NCBI GenBank assembly: GCA_963978545.1
Contig: OZ021727.1
Span: forward strand, 18,798,743 to 18,862,742
Length of the DNA stretch: 64,000 nucleotides
Source: Linyphia triangularis
Taxonomy: Eukaryota > Arthropoda > Arachnida > Araneae > Linyphiidae
Direction: 5' to 3'
Shown in pieces: positions 13,826 to 25,215 of this stretch. The translations under genes were made by a program, and so were the position numbers. Below the pieces are notes generated by a model. That model was not told where the DNA came from and searched no databases. It worked only from the letters and a program-made list of their open reading frames with translations. Position 1 is the stretch's first letter; each line of letters begins with the position of its first letter.

Positions 13826-14027
13826 GCTCCTGGACACAGTATCCAGGATAATATAAAAGGCAATTCAATAAATCTACACAGGGATTCCCGAACTCTGGAA
13901 AAGTACTTCACTCACACAGGCCAAAACAAAGCAACTCAAGAAGGGACACAAAATATTCAAAGCTCAGCCCAAAAATGGGTCTCGGATACGAATATCCTCC
14001 TAAGAAGACGGAGCGTGCCAGCGATAG
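13826..14027 (+). CDS. Small conserved-looking gene, exon 2 (5'UTR plus CDS start, codons 1-18)
   Basis: The exon opens after a pyrimidine-rich acceptor (TTCTTCTCTCCAACAG/G) and closes with donor AG/GTGAAT. An in-frame TAA at 13849-13851 precedes the only in-frame ATG at 13975, which has a good context (AAAAATGG), so translation begins there as MGLGYEYPPKKTERASD and two bases of a split Arg codon carry over. The phase matches the exon at 16106 exactly. The N-terminus is short, basic and has no signal peptide. The protein family is not recognised. Confidence 0.75.
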
Positions 14028-14035
14028 GTGAATAT

Positions 14036-14800
14036 TGATTTTTTTTTTTTAAATCTTTTAAATTAACTTCGCTTACGTTTGTCGATGGGAGTCAAATCTG
14101 CGGACGCCTAATTAACCCCCCATGCTGTCATCCAGTCGGGCTGAAACTTGGCAGATAAAATGCATCGACATTGAACCTACCGAATTTTGGAGAGGTTACT
14201 GTTACTGAAAGGTTGCTTTTAAGGTTGGTTGGCTGTTTTCAGATTATCTGGCGCCGTCAGCAACACGAGGGCTATAATGCGCCGAACATTCGTCATTAGA
14301 CAAGCCAACATACATTTACAAACACCCATGCCAACACGGGACTCGAACCCTCAACCTCGCGGTCTAGAAGCTAGCACGCTAACCACTATACCGTTTGGTC
14401 GGCTTTGTTGCTTTTAAGGAATACTAATAAACAACTTGCCGTCATCCAATCACGTTAAAATACCTAGATTGAACAAATCATCATCGAAACTCCTTTCTGC
14501 TGCAATTTTTTTTTTTTAAATAAATAATAAAATTGTTTTATTATAGAATAAATTAAAGATATTTGGATGTAGATGTGACGTTCATTTTTAATAAATAAAT
14601 TTTGAAACCTAGTTTGCCGCATATTTTGCTGATAGAAATGCTTTTGATATTTAAAATTAAATGCCAACATCAAGCACTCGCTACTTACATAATCGGCGAT
14701 ATGTTAATGAATGTAAAAACTGGCAATGCATATAAGGGATTTGTTGTTTCAATGGATTATATTATTTATTGTTATACCGTCAATGGAGTTAAGATCACGA
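14036..14800 (-). repeat. Interspersed repeat family R3 in the intron (interrupted by a SINE)
   Basis: On the minus strand this reads as the family with the phrase CCAAGTTTCAGCCCGATTGGATGACGGCAAGT and a 3' end AATCGAAGTTAATATAAAA followed by A/T tail (here the T-run at 14040-14050). Other members are at 24950-25215, 28480-29390, 53610-54350 and 61350-61500. Its right portion (14600-14740) and the minus strand of 53700-53870 encode related peptides over about 44 codons. A SINE at 14224-14406 interrupts it. Confidence 0.6.
14224..14406 (-). mobile_element. tRNA-derived SINE, family S1, copy 1
   Basis: On the minus strand: tRNA-like head with A-box region (TAGTGGTTAGCGTGCTAGC) and B box (GGTTGAGGGTTCGAGTCCC), then a body with GGCGCATTATAGCCCTCG and a 3' end (CAACCAACC) instead of poly(A). 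Flanked by GTTGCTTTTAAG at 14212-14223 and 14407-14418 (12-bp target duplication). Confidence 0.9.
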
Positions 14801-14947
14801 CAAGAAATTAAGCTAGCAATTGGTGGATCTCGAGTTTGATGCTCTGTTGCATCCAATGACCCTTGTATAGTTGGGATAAGGCTAGACAATCACCCTAGAG
14901 ATCTGTATTACCAACTTCTTCCCTAACTAGTTAGAATGTGTTGGTAA

Positions 14948-15003
14948 CATGGGCAACCTATTACGTAGCATAGAGGGAATTGCTACGTAATAGGTTGCCC
15001 ATG
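14948..15003. ncRNA. Perfect 23-bp hairpin, 10-nt loop
   Basis: Bases 14948-14970 are the exact reverse complement of 14981-15003, separated by TAGAGGGAAT. A partial third arm (CACGTAATAGGTTT) follows at 15007-15020. It lies in the intron of the + strand 73-aa gene. The stem is about the length of a mature microRNA but shorter than a normal precursor; it may equally be a MITE remnant or a recombination-born palindrome. The ncRNA label is a hypothesis. Confidence 0.4.
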
Positions 15004-15020
15004 GGCCACGTAATAGGTTT

Positions 15021-16105
15021 AGAATTGACTACATCGCTTGCAAAGCAGAAGCCGCTTATAAGCTATCCAGAATTTGTAGTTGGAGATTAGGTTTGGGATA
15101 AAGGAGTTCTTCAAGTAGGTTGCGTTTAGGTTTTATGAAGCAAAGGCAGCATGCATGACTGCCAAACTGAGCCAAAGATGTGCTTCAAGTTGAAATGTTT
15201 AGCGTAATAAAATCTCGCGTTAAGGGTTGGATTGGTTTGGACGTTCGAAGAAGGAAGTGCAATTCAAAATGAAATACAGAGGATAAAATTTTGGAAAAAT
15301 TTGACTCGGAAGATATTTCAGTTTCTTTTTACGTATAAAACTAAAGTTCTTTTTAAATTTCTAATTTGAGAAATTTTTTTTTCAGATGGTAAAGAAAATC
15401 AATTTCTTTTTATTATTCGTTGTCTTTCTGACTTGATTTTAAGAAAAGTATTTCCCCACTGAAATCTAAGTTTATCTTAAACTAATTTGTCCCGAAATGG
15501 GTTTTAACCAGCAGCAAATTCATTAAATGTTTTTTGCTTGAAACAACGATTTATGTAACTTGGTAAAAAGTGACGTCAAACAAAAAAAAATCTACACAAC
15601 ATTATAGTTATCAATAGTAATACAAATAAAAGTTTATAGTAATAAATAACTCTAACTATAAAAAAAATAGAAATAAATTTGTTACAATAAATACAGTAAA
15701 ATGTGCTTATTTAGTAAACTCTCTAATTCTGTACATGCTTCCTAAATATATTTGTACCTTAAAAACTACTCTAAGATAGACAGACTATTTTTCACTTCTT
15801 AGTACATAAGATAAAATAAGGCGAATTTTAAAAGAATGCCAGATAAATAATGTAAGGAATTTACAGTGTTTTTCTTACACCTGTTGATAATTGAATTAAT
15901 TTGTATAGAGTATTTTTTAAAGTAATTGATATGAACAACCTATAGTTCGGAAGAAAGGCCTATTTTTTCCCCCAAAAACATTTAACTTCCATTGTTAAAA
16001 AGCCTCAAATCGACCATTTTGTATACTAAAGGCTGTTCTTTACAGTGTTTTTTTCCCGTACCCATTACGATTCCTTTACCTTATGTCCATCTCGTTTTAT
16101 TTCAG
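15021..16105 (+). other. Intron remainder of the 73-aa gene
   Basis: AT-rich, ends in a pyrimidine tract plus TTTCAG acceptor at 16105. No other feature seen. Confidence 0.5.
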
Positions 16106-16274
16106 GTCTGAGGCCTATGGAGCCTGGGTCACAAAGTACAACAACGCACAAGAAAAGTCGTTTAGTTGGAAAGCGGCCAACGACGACAACAAGAAAAAAG
16201 GCACATCAGGAGACAATCCTTGGGGACCAGTCTTCAAAAGCAAGCAAAACTTTCTAGACATGCACTTCTGTTAG
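16106..16274 (+). CDS. Small conserved-looking gene, terminal exon (total 73 aa)
   Basis: Acceptor TTTTATTTCAG/G at 16105 completes the Arg codon split in the exon at 13826-14027; the joined reading frame is 74 codons including the TAG stop at 16272-16274. The peptide is hydrophilic and rich in Lys, Asn and aromatics, with motifs YGAWVTKYNN, SFSWKAANDD and DNPWGPVFKS and a C-terminal MHFC. Three Trp in so short a protein and a base composition well above the surroundings argue for real selection. Small Trp/Tyr-rich proteins of this kind occur among microtubule inner proteins of cilia and sperm flagella, but that is only an analogy. I recognise no named family. An AATAAA follows 167 bases after the stop. 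Confidence 0.78.
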
Positions 16275-16465
16275 CTCTTAACGTATGCTTAATCAATAGC
16301 CGCTTCAATTAGATAGCTACCTAATTAATAGGTAGCTAAATAGGTAGCTATGTTTTGTGTATGTATGTTATGTACTCTACTAATGCAATAGCTATTTTAA
16401 TTAGGTAGCTGCTAATGTATACTTTTTCATTGTTTTAAATGAATAAAAATTAGCTGATTCTGGAA
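16275..16465 (+). terminator. 3' UTR and poly(A) signal of the 73-aa gene
   Basis: AATAAA at 16442-16447 is the first canonical poly(A) signal after the stop codon at 16274. The UTR also contains a small hairpin listed separately. Confidence 0.6.
16314..16338 (+). repeat. 3' UTR hairpin with a third copy of the arm
   Basis: TAGCTACCTA (16314-16323), loop ATTAA, TAGGTAGCTA (16329-16338) form a perfect 10-bp stem. The right arm is repeated at 16341-16350, so two alternative hairpins can form. Confidence 0.7.
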
Positions 16466-16574
16466 ATATTCATTTTTTCAATATGTCTATGCTATTAAAA
16501 CGTATTTTCTTGAAAGATGGAGTATAATATAAAAATTAAAATCAATAAGATTCTTCTTCTCCTAGAATTTTCTA

Positions 16575-16759
16575 GCCGATCAAACGGTATACTGGTTAGC
16601 GTGCTAGCTTCTAGACCGCGAGGTTGCGGGTTCGAGTCCCGTGTTAGCCATGGGTGTTCGTAAATGCATGTAGGCTTGTCTAATGACGAATGTTTCGGCG
16701 CATTATAGCCCTCGTGTTTGCTGACGGCGCCAGATAATGTGAAAAACAACCAACAACCT
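16575..16759 (+). mobile_element. S1 SINE, copy 2
   Basis: Full-length plus-strand copy beginning GCCGATCAAACGGTATA with B box GGGTTCGAGTCCC, flanked by AGAATTTTCTA (16564-16574) and AGAATCTTCTA (16760-16770). Confidence 0.9.
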
Positions 16760-16775
16760 AGAATCTTCTAAAAAT

Positions 16776-17800
16776 TCCCAACTCGTAAAATGCAACATTT
16801 GAAACCTTTACCCATTTTAATGAAAGAACTTCATGAGAACATTTTTTAACGATTGTCAACTGGAGTTACTTTAAATATTTACTTCTTCAAGTTAAAAAAA
16901 AAATTGCGACGGGCTTTTTGCCACTAAAAAATACAATAATTTGAAAGAGCTGTGTCGATTTAACTATAGCATATTTTTTCTTAAAACTTGCCATTTTTTA
17001 AAATTTAAAGTTTGATTTACAAAGTTACCTGCTATTTGAGTATAAGTTTTTCACAGGCTATATACCAACCTTAACAGTCAATTTTTTCCCATTCTAAAAA
17101 ATAATTTTTTAACTCATTGTCCTCTTGATTTGAATCCTCCTTATAGATATTTTAACATAATTCCCTTTATACATAAAGATAAACTGGGATGCTAACTATG
17201 TAAAATAACTTTGAGATAATATTCAGGTCTCAAGAAATTTTAGAGTGGCAAAACAACAGAGAGAGAGAGAGAGAGAAAAAAAAACTCGAGTTTTACATTT
17301 GCAACTTCTTATATCTATTTACTTATATTTGGAGAATTTAATTTTTTTTTTTTTTTTTGTAAAGTAACGTGAATAAAAGTATTGTTACAGGAAATATATA
17401 TTATGTTGACTATTAGAATTTTAACTTTTCTTTTATTTTCAATTGTCCCTTTACAGCGTAAACTATTATAAAAATTGCATCAAACAGTACTATTGCAGAA
17501 TAATATAAAAACTGTCAGAATTCAGAAAGCATTATAGCTCTACTTAAAAACCTCAATCAAATTAAGCATAAGCACAAACTTTTAATGAAACAAAATCTCT
17601 ACTGTGTATATGCTTACACCTCAAATGCGAAAATAGAACAAATGAAGGAATTTAATCAATCTTGCGAAATATTCTAAATGATAATTCAATTTTCATATCG
17701 GGTGGTAGATGAAACAGATCTGGTTTCTCAAAAGGATAGAGAAGCATTTCTCTAACTTTTGGGTCTTGATGCAATTTTTAGCGTGTCGCTAATAGCTTTT
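16776..17800. other. AT-rich intergenic DNA
   Basis: Contains a short (GA)n tract near 17260-17275 and a T18 tract near 17342. No gene seen. Confidence 0.4.
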
Positions 17801-17934
17801 CAGAATGGCCACGAAATATAGAAAAAAAGTTTCCTGGTAATTCCCTGGTAGATTTCTAAATAAGTCCCTGATTTTACGACAAACTTTTTTTTTCCAATTT
17901 TCCCAACTTATGCAACAACACCCTGATAAAATAG

Positions 17935-18107
17935 CTGTTTTTAGATTATCTGGCGCCGTCAGCAACACGATGGCTATAATGCGCCAAAACATTCGTCATT
18001 TGACAAGCCAACATATATTTACAAACACCCATGCCTAACACGGAACTCGAACCCGCAACCTCGCGGTCTTGAAGCTAGCACGCTAACCACTATACCGTTT
18101 GATCTGC
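17935..18107 (-). mobile_element. S1 SINE, copy 3
   Basis: Minus-strand copy with B-box region and CTGTTTTTAGATTATCTGGCGCC end; target duplication CCCTGATAAAATAG (17921-17934) and CCCTGATCAAATAG (18108-18121). Confidence 0.9.
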
Positions 18108-18179
18108 CCCTGATCAAATAGAACAGGAATGCTAAAGAGATCATATTCTCATTTCTTAAAAATAGTTTTGGCGGTAATG

Positions 18180-18360
18180 GTTGATTGATTGTTTTCAGAT
18201 TATCTGGCGCCGTCAGCAACGCGAGGGCTATAATGCGCCGAACATTCATCATTTGACAAGCCAACATACATTTACAAACACCCATGACTTACACGAGACT
18301 TGAACCGCAACCTCGCGGTCTAGAAGCCAGCACGTTAACCACTATATCGTTTGGTCAGCG
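18180..18360 (-). mobile_element. S1 SINE, copy 4
   Basis: Minus-strand copy flanked by TTGGCGGTAATG at 18168-18179 and 18361-18372, inserted in the same MITE as copy 3. Confidence 0.9.
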
Positions 18361-18592
18361 TTGGCGGTAATGAATAGTTGAAATTATTCCCAAAACATTA
18401 AACTTCTAACTATTACCACCACAATTCTCTGAGTAAATGACGTCAAAATACGGATGAACGGGGAAACGTACCTTCAGAACAAAGAACATTTTCCAGATTT
18501 TCGTCAAATTAAAAAAAAAAAAAAAAAAAAAATCCCACACATTTCCAGAATCAGAAAGCTACCTGACATGTGCCCGATTTCCAGGTTCTCTG

Positions 18593-19920
18593 TTTTTAAA
18601 TAGAGAGGTTTTCTTATTTAAATTGGAAGTCCCGAGATATACCAAAATGGAGAAGACAAAAACAAAGATGCTCACAAGCAGCTGTCTGGGTGGCTATTTT
18701 GGGAGACATAAGTTTAATATAACGTAAACAACTTAGTATTTAGAATTTAACTCACTTTCAGCCGTTTTTCCTTGTTTGTTTTTACGGGCTAAACTCTGGT
18801 CTGTTCGACTTCGAATATCATGAGAACCGCCCATCACAACAACTGATTCACTTCACTTTACTTCGATATTCCGAATCAAGAAGTTTGGTGTATTTGAATC
18901 TATTTGTAGGTATTATATTTACTAGTAATAATTTATTGTTAATGTTTTTGACGTAAAAATTCACAACTTTTGCGGACTTAATTTTGAGTCACGTTCCGTA
19001 ACTTTTGTATACATTTTGAACTTAGAGTACTTGGTGAATATGGAGTGATTAATGTACATTTTTGATATTCGGTCATGTGACCCTTTTTCTGTACTATATA
19101 AGTTATTGTACTGGTACAATAAATTCGCTTTATCTCAGGAGATTGAAAAAGTTTTGTATTTCTCTTCCTGACGCAAATGCATTCCGTGTAATTTGATCGG
19201 TGTTCGACATAAGTCTTTTCAAACTTTAGTTTGATATAAGATAAAAAATGTCTTGATACAACTAAAAGTTTAGGTTCTTCTTAATTCAACATCTTTAATT
19301 ACATTACGAGTTATTTTAAGGTTGATGATCTAAATTCCAATGTAGAGTTTTAGATAGTTAAGTGGGACTATTAGTCTTTGTTTTTAGTCAACTCCTCAGT
19401 TTTTCAGCTTTTCAACCAAAAAGCAAAATAAAAATAGCCATTGGATAGTACATGCTCTCAAACCATATAATAAGTTTAAATTACTTTTAAGAACTTGAGA
19501 TACATTTAATACAATTTGAATTAAGTTTTTTTAAGGTTGAAAGTAAAAGTTGAAAGTCAAAAGTAAAGTTGAAAATAATTCAAAACGCTTGTCAAATGAT
19601 GGTAGAGATGGTGTTAATAGAAAAAGTGGACCTAGAATGATAATCCACTATACTTCATGAAAAGGTTCTTCCTAAACTGAGTTAAGATATTTTCTAAAAA
19701 GGAGGGTTCAGACTTTTGATGGTTTGGAATGCTCTGGTCCGATTACAGATGAACGCATCTGACAGGGAATATAAAATCACATCAGGGTATATAAACAGGT
19801 TTGGGGATAACATTTTTATCATAGCGATTGTACACGTTCTCTGAATCATAACATGGCAAGGGATATTTTTCAGTTGACAGATATAAGTTTTCCACAATCT
19901 CACTAAGCCTATTTTAGTAG
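18593..19920. other. AT-rich DNA with a TATA/AATAAA pair
   Basis: TATATAAG at 19095-19102 is followed by AATAAA at 19118-19123, a spacing typical of retrotransposon LTRs, but I find no second LTR, primer-binding site or coding region. Nothing else is recognised; the ORF at 19694-19969 (-) is not supported. Confidence 0.25.
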
Positions 19921-19933
19921 GGTGGTTGTTTTG

Positions 19934-20110
19934 GTTGATTTCTACGGTCAACGACCTATTTTTATGCACAATGACGGCTAATCAGACCGGGACCTATAGC
20001 TTAACTTGGATTCCGAATCCCAACGAACATACATGCCTAACCCGGGATTCGAACCCGGCACCTTTGACATGAGGGTTCAAAGCACTAACCCCACAGCCAA
20101 TCAGATAGAC
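19934..20110 (-). mobile_element. S2 SINE, copy 2
   Basis: Minus-strand copy with core CCGGGTTCGAATCCCGGGTT, flanked by a 13-bp duplication GGTGGTTGTTTTG at 19921-19933 and 20111-20123. Confidence 0.9.
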
Positions 20111-20123
20111 GGTGGTTGTTTTG

Positions 20124-20804
20124 ATTATCCAGAAATGTAAAAATGGATTGTAACTTTGTTTTAGAAAAGGATCAGGAAATAAAGAGAATTTATGAAATAG
20201 ACAACTTTGGATATAGTACAAACAATTAAATTTTGAAATTGGCAAATGTCTTCATAGAAAGGAGTCGGATCTACGATGACAGTAAATACCTGTAACTTTA
20301 GAAGGTGGGAATAGTTTCGCTAGAAGAATGAAGAAAATATACAGTTTTAAATAGAAATGAGCGGTCTGTGCCAAAGCGAACTTTTGAAAAAATTCAAAGA
20401 GGATTTGCGCATTGAACTTAATTGTTCTTTTTGAGAACTTAACCCAAAAAATTCTCAGCACAATTTTTAGTGCGTACAGTTAAAAAAATAGCACAATGCC
20501 TGGGCTTTATAAAACAGCTTTTTTTTTGCGTGAGGCATAACATTTTTCGAAATATAAATTGTATTTGATTCCTTTAATTAATGGATACCATTTGTACCAT
20601 AAAATTAGCTGTTTTTATCCTAGAGATTTTTTCCAGATGAATCTTGTTTTGCATACATTATGAAACTTCGTGTTATTTTGTTCAAACTAAATAACATTTT
20701 TTTCCCTAGGAAATCTCGCATCACATCCACCATTTTGTTCCTTGCTGTTCCAACTATATTTTTAGAAGAATTCACTGGAATTCTTAAAACTTAATCCCGT
20801 CGTG
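20124..20804. other. AT-rich intergenic DNA
   Basis: No supportable gene or repeat. Confidence 0.4.
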
Positions 20805-20809
20805 TAATA

Positions 20810-21245
20810 CAGGGTGGCCACAAAATTCAGGAAAAAAAGTTCCCTGATTTCCCTGACAGATTTCTAAAAAATTCCCTGATTTTAGGGCGAACTTTTTTTT
20901 TTTTGAATTTCCCCAATTTTCTTAGGTTTTCCAGATGTCTAGACCCCCTGATATAATAGAACATGTATGCTACAGAAATAATATACAATTTTTGAAAAAA
21001 TATTTTTGCTGGTAATGAAAAGTTTAAATTATTCCGTAACATTAAACTTCTAATGGCTCAACACCACAAATCTACATGTAAATAGCGCCAAAATATGGAT
21101 GAACGAGCCTTAAACAATACAAAATTTCCCTGATTTTCATGAAATTTAAATAAGTTCCCTGACATTTCCCTGATTTTTTCCAGAATCAGAAAGCTCTCTG
21201 ACATTTCTCTAATTTCCAGGTTTCCCCGGTTCTGTGGCCACTCTG
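20810..21245. mobile_element. hAT-like MITE (family H2), complete copy
   Basis: TIRs CAGGGTGGCCACA at the left and TGTGGCCACTCTG at the right, flanked by TAATA at 20805-20809 and 21246-21250. Purine/pyrimidine blocks of TTCCCTGA type recur within. CAGGG termini with short duplications fit hAT-type elements. No coding capacity. Confidence 0.85.
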
Positions 21246-21250
21246 TAATA

Positions 21251-22819
21251 TATAAAAGCACTTGCTCACCATCTTATGACAAACTCTCCGTGTTCATATA
21301 GCAGCAGCTAATTGGTACAAATGTCTACAAGGAAAAAATGGAAATTTAAACCATTATGAATCTCGATTTACCCGTTTCAAAAGCTTAAAAGAGTTGAACT
21401 CTCTAAACGTAATGTCCTGTTTTTTATAACTTCCTGAAAATTAGTGCACGTTTCCACTATACATATATAGCTTTGTCTTGCGGTCACAATACCGACTTCA
21501 GTATGGCCCGAGTGATGCCCTTGCGCCATAAAACACAACACAAACACAATACCGACTTACCACTCCTAAGAGAGATGTGAATGCCCCAATATTCTATTGT
21601 CAGTACGCTGAACAAGAAATTAGTAGGCAAAGAAGGAAAAAAAAAAAAAAATACAAACTAAGGCTATGTTTTGGTTCCATGATAAAAAGAACTTTGGAGC
21701 ACACACGCACACAAAACGGTTTTATAATTTTGTGACCAAAATGTACAATAAGAGACATACCAAATTATTTTTATTTCCAAATTCTGAAAGTTTCAATATC
21801 ACTTCGTTCGATCTAAAGTACTTCAATTACAATAAATCTAGAATTACCCTATTATACGTTGAAAAAGTTTTATGCGAGCATAAAGTGTGTTTTCAGACTT
21901 TCAATATGGTAGTGGAATAAGCGGGGAAGGAATGCCCCTGACAGCCCCCTGAAAAAAAAAATGGTTGAAACAAGTCGACTTTGGTTATCAGTTTTGATTC
22001 GACTCTTTTAAATTCATAACTTTCAAAGAGAATCTTTTGAATGGCAAACCACTATTAATTTTCATTGACCAAAGTAACAGAATTTTACTCCTATTGTGTT
22101 GAAACTGAATAAAGTTAGAAATAAATAATAAGTCACAAGTGACGTAAATAGATTATAAATATCCTTTCCTACTCGTCTTAGCTTAGATTTAAAAGCATCA
22201 AGTCTTTTCTCTTCATTATCAAAAAAATTGACAAAAAATTATCAAAAGCAGAGATGCCCAATTTTCTACAGATTTTTAATAGTTTTCCCGGATTTTTACT
22301 TCTCTTATGAGTTACCCATGGTCAATACTCTTCCATTACAACAAAGGAACACAAGATACAATCGACTGTTACTTCAGCGTAACACTCGGCGAAAGTAGCG
22401 TAAATCTTGAAAATGATGAAATTGAGGAATTTCATGAGTATTGGCAAAACATTCAGGGAAGTGGTCCTATTCTTAGGTTTCAAATAACGTCCGTAAATCT
22501 TCGAAAACTATGAGAAATAAGTAAAAACTGCGGTAAACTCGAAGAAAAGTTGACAACTGTGCATAATCTGAAGTTTACTAGGAAAACTAGCGGTGTGGAA
22601 AATCGCACAACTTTAAATTACATTTTAATATTGGTCATTGCATTAAAATTCATGGAGTTATTTACAGTTTTCATCTCACTCGTTTAAATAAAAATGGCCA
22701 GTTTGGCGATATATTTGGCAATAATTTTTACGTGGGCAAAAAACAAAAACACACACCAAAGTGGCCAAATTAGCGATGTTATTCGATAGACAATAAATTG
22801 TCCTTTCATGTGAGGAAAA

Positions 22820-22855
<36 letters not shown>

Positions 22856-23841
22856 ATTGTTGAAGTACAATGCTCATGGGCAGAGAGCTCTGTGTTAAAA
22901 GTACACGTTTTTCAACTTTTTGCGCTTTTATCGGATTTCTACAAGAATTTCGGAGGTAGGGGTGATTAGAACACATCAAGAAGTATTAGCACAGAGAGTT
23001 TAATCAAATCGTTTGAGCCGTTTTATAGCAATTGCTGAAAAACACGATTTTTCCATGATTTCAAGCTTATACCCGATTTTGACGAAAACCTTAATGGAAG
23101 GTCTTAAGACCGCCACTAACCCGCACACTAAATTTGAATATTGTAGGTCAATTTGTTCAGGAGCTATGCTGACTTCAGACAGATATTTTTTGTAGACCAC
23201 ATTAGGAACCGGGTTGTTCCAAAACGTAGAGAAATGCAAAAAAAAAAAAAAAAGCAAAAAAAAAAAAATATCGATTCTTTTTTACCGAATGCTTTACTTT
23301 CATTACCCTATGTAAATATATAGGTAATTGGAAGTAAAAAAAAATGGATGCTCATTATGCTGTAAGCTGTGGCATATTTGGATGCTTTTATTCAACCCAT
23401 TCGAATCCAATTTTCTTTAAATTTCAAGCCTTTTTTGTCCAGAATATTTTTTGTAACTTACTAGCATTTCCCGACAAGTTACAAAAAAAATTCAGAATGA
23501 TGTTTGATGAATTAACACAAAACTTGCATCCGCCTTTCCGTCCATTGTTAAGCAGATAACCTCTAGACTAAAATTTATAGTAACTTGCATCAAGTTAAAT
23601 AACTTAGCATAATTCTGATTTGCAAGGAAAGATTGGTAGTGCCATCTATGAATGCAATTGACAACGAAAAACTGACCTGACATGGTTGGTTAAGTGATTA
23701 TTTATGGCACAACAGCTAAAAATTCGCAACCTTAATTTGTGCATGTTTCCTAGAGTCTTTATTAAAAGTTAAAGGCCTATCTGTATTTTTCATCAAAACA
23801 AAACATTCAGAGAATTTCTTCGTCATTAAAAACGAGCTTAA
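21251..23841. other. AT-rich DNA with repeat fragments
   Basis: A 30-A run lies at about 22822-22851. Bases 21495-21530 (CAGTATGGCCCGAGTGATGC...) recur near 50505-50545 as part of an unclassified repeat. No gene is supported; the ORF at 22307-22513 is noted under rejected items. Confidence 0.4.
23030..23190 (+). repeat. Interspersed repeat family R5, copy 1
   Basis: Phrases GATTTTGACGAAA, ACCCGCACACTAAATT and TTCAGGAGCTATGCTGAC reappear in order at 50170-50335. Nature unknown. Confidence 0.55.
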
Positions 23842-23884
23842 GGGTGCTTACACAGTGGAGCCGGGATGGGTGCTTACTCGCATA
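23842..23884. repeat. Left TIR of the 5.9-kb element
   Basis: 43 bases, perfect inverted match to 29723-29765. Confidence 0.95.
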
Positions 23885-24120
23885 GTGCGAGGTAAAATTA
23901 AACCATACTTCTCTAGGGGGACATTCACAGGGGAGTCTGTCTGGTCGGTTTACCTGGGATACTCGCATGAATCCAGGTAGGTTTTTCTCGGATGGATGCT
24001 TACTGGCATAGTGCGGGGGTACTCAGTGCGCATGTGCAACTTTGTATCGAGGATTTTTCCGTTGCTGCTTTATATCGAGGATTTTTCTAAAATTGGGGTT
24101 ATTAGTGTTAATAATTATGT

Positions 24121-24835
24121 GTATTGCATATAGTTACTGCATATAGTAATTACACATGTGTACTACAAATAGGTATTGTACGTGTATATTGCAAATGCTT
24201 GTTGCACATGAGTATTGCGAATAGGTATTGCCCATATATATTGCGAATAGTTATTGCACATGTGTATGCTATAAATTAGGGATTGCACATGAGTATTGCC
24301 CATAAGAATTGCAAGTAGATATTGCACATGAGTATAGCAAATAGGTATTGCACATGGGTATTGCAAGTAGATATTGCACATGAGTATTGCAAATAGGTAT
24401 TGTATATGAGTATTGTGAATGTGTATTGCACATGAGTATTCCAAAAAGGTATTGCACATGAGTATTGCATATGTGTATTGCACAGGAGTATTGCAAATTG
24501 GCATTGAACATGAGTATTGCAAATCGGTATTGCATATGAGTATTGCGTATATATATTGCACATGAGTATTCCAAATGGGTATTGCACATAAGTATTGCAA
24601 GTAGATATTGCACATAAGTATTGCAAACAGGTATTGCACTTGAGTATTGCACATGGGTATTGCAAGTAGATATTGCACATAAGTATAGCAAATAGGTATT
24701 GCACATGGGTATTGCAGGGAGATATTGCAAATAGGTATTGCACATGAGTATTCGAAATAGGTATTGCACATGTGTATTGCACATGAGTATTGTAAATAGG
24801 TATTGCACATGAGTATTGCAAATAGATATTACAAT
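24121..24835. repeat. 13/26-bp minisatellite
   Basis: Alternating 13-mers GTATTGCACATGA and GTATTGCAAATAG repeat with variants for about 710 bases (roughly 54 monomers). The reverse complement of the unit contains no stop in any frame, and 3 x 13 = 39 bases, so all three minus-strand frames are open for about 200 codons with a 13-residue period. These overlapping ORFs are a by-product of the repeat, not genes. Confidence 0.95.
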
Positions 24836-24949
24836 TCCTATCCTGACATTTTTTCGAATATTTTTCATTCATTTGTCACTTCTTAAAGAAAAACAACAAT
24901 TCCATGCATTGACTAACCTTTTTTTACCTCAAAAACTTGACAGAAGGCA

Positions 24950-25215
24950 TTGTCATCGACAACTAGTCTATCTGCCAAGTTTTAGTTCGATTGGGTGACC
25001 GCAAGTGGGTTAATTAGTCCTCAGAAGCCGAAATGGAAGCCTGTGTAAAAGCTGCCTTTTAGTGACAGCCCCCAAATCTCGAAAGAATGCGTACTCATCG
25101 ACACCGAATATACATGCCAAGTTTCAGCCCGTTCGGATGACGGCAAGTTGGTTAATTAGGTCTTAGCAGATTTGCCCGGCATCAGGCATGCACACACCCA
25201 AAATCGAAGTTAATA
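24950..25215 (+). repeat. R3 repeat units, left of the nested element
   Basis: At least two units with GTGACAGCCCCCAAATCTCGA, CCAAGTTTCAGCCCGTTCGG and GGTTAATTAGGTCT, ending AATCGAAGTTAATATAAAA. The same units continue at 28480-29390. Confidence 0.8.

Larger units (their letters stand above)
17801..18592. mobile_element. hAT-like MITE (family H2), copy with two nested SINEs
   Basis: Starts CAGAATGGCCACGAAAT and shows the same order of motifs (TTCCCTGACAGATTTCTA, TTTGCTGGTAATG, ACATTAAACTTCTAA, GGATGAACG, CAGAATCAGAAAGCT) as the complete copies at 20810-21245 and 52539-52976. Two S1 SINEs interrupt it. After mentally removing them the copy has the same length and order as the others. Confidence 0.8.

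Noticed and set aside
16575..16650. tRNA genes at the SINE heads
   Set aside because: All tRNA-like sequences are attached to the same SINE bodies with target duplications, and the heads are diverged; no free-standing tRNA seen.
19095..19123. LTR retrotransposon
   Set aside because: Only a TATA/AATAAA pair is visible; no second LTR, primer-binding site or pol domain.
22307..22513. 68-codon ORF (starts MSYPWSILFHYN)
   Set aside because: Some protein-like composition, but no good splice sites, no recognised motif and no paralogue; kept only as a possibility.
24163..24872. Three overlapping minus-strand ORFs of about 200 codons
   Set aside because: They are translations of a 13-bp satellite whose reverse complement lacks stops in every frame.
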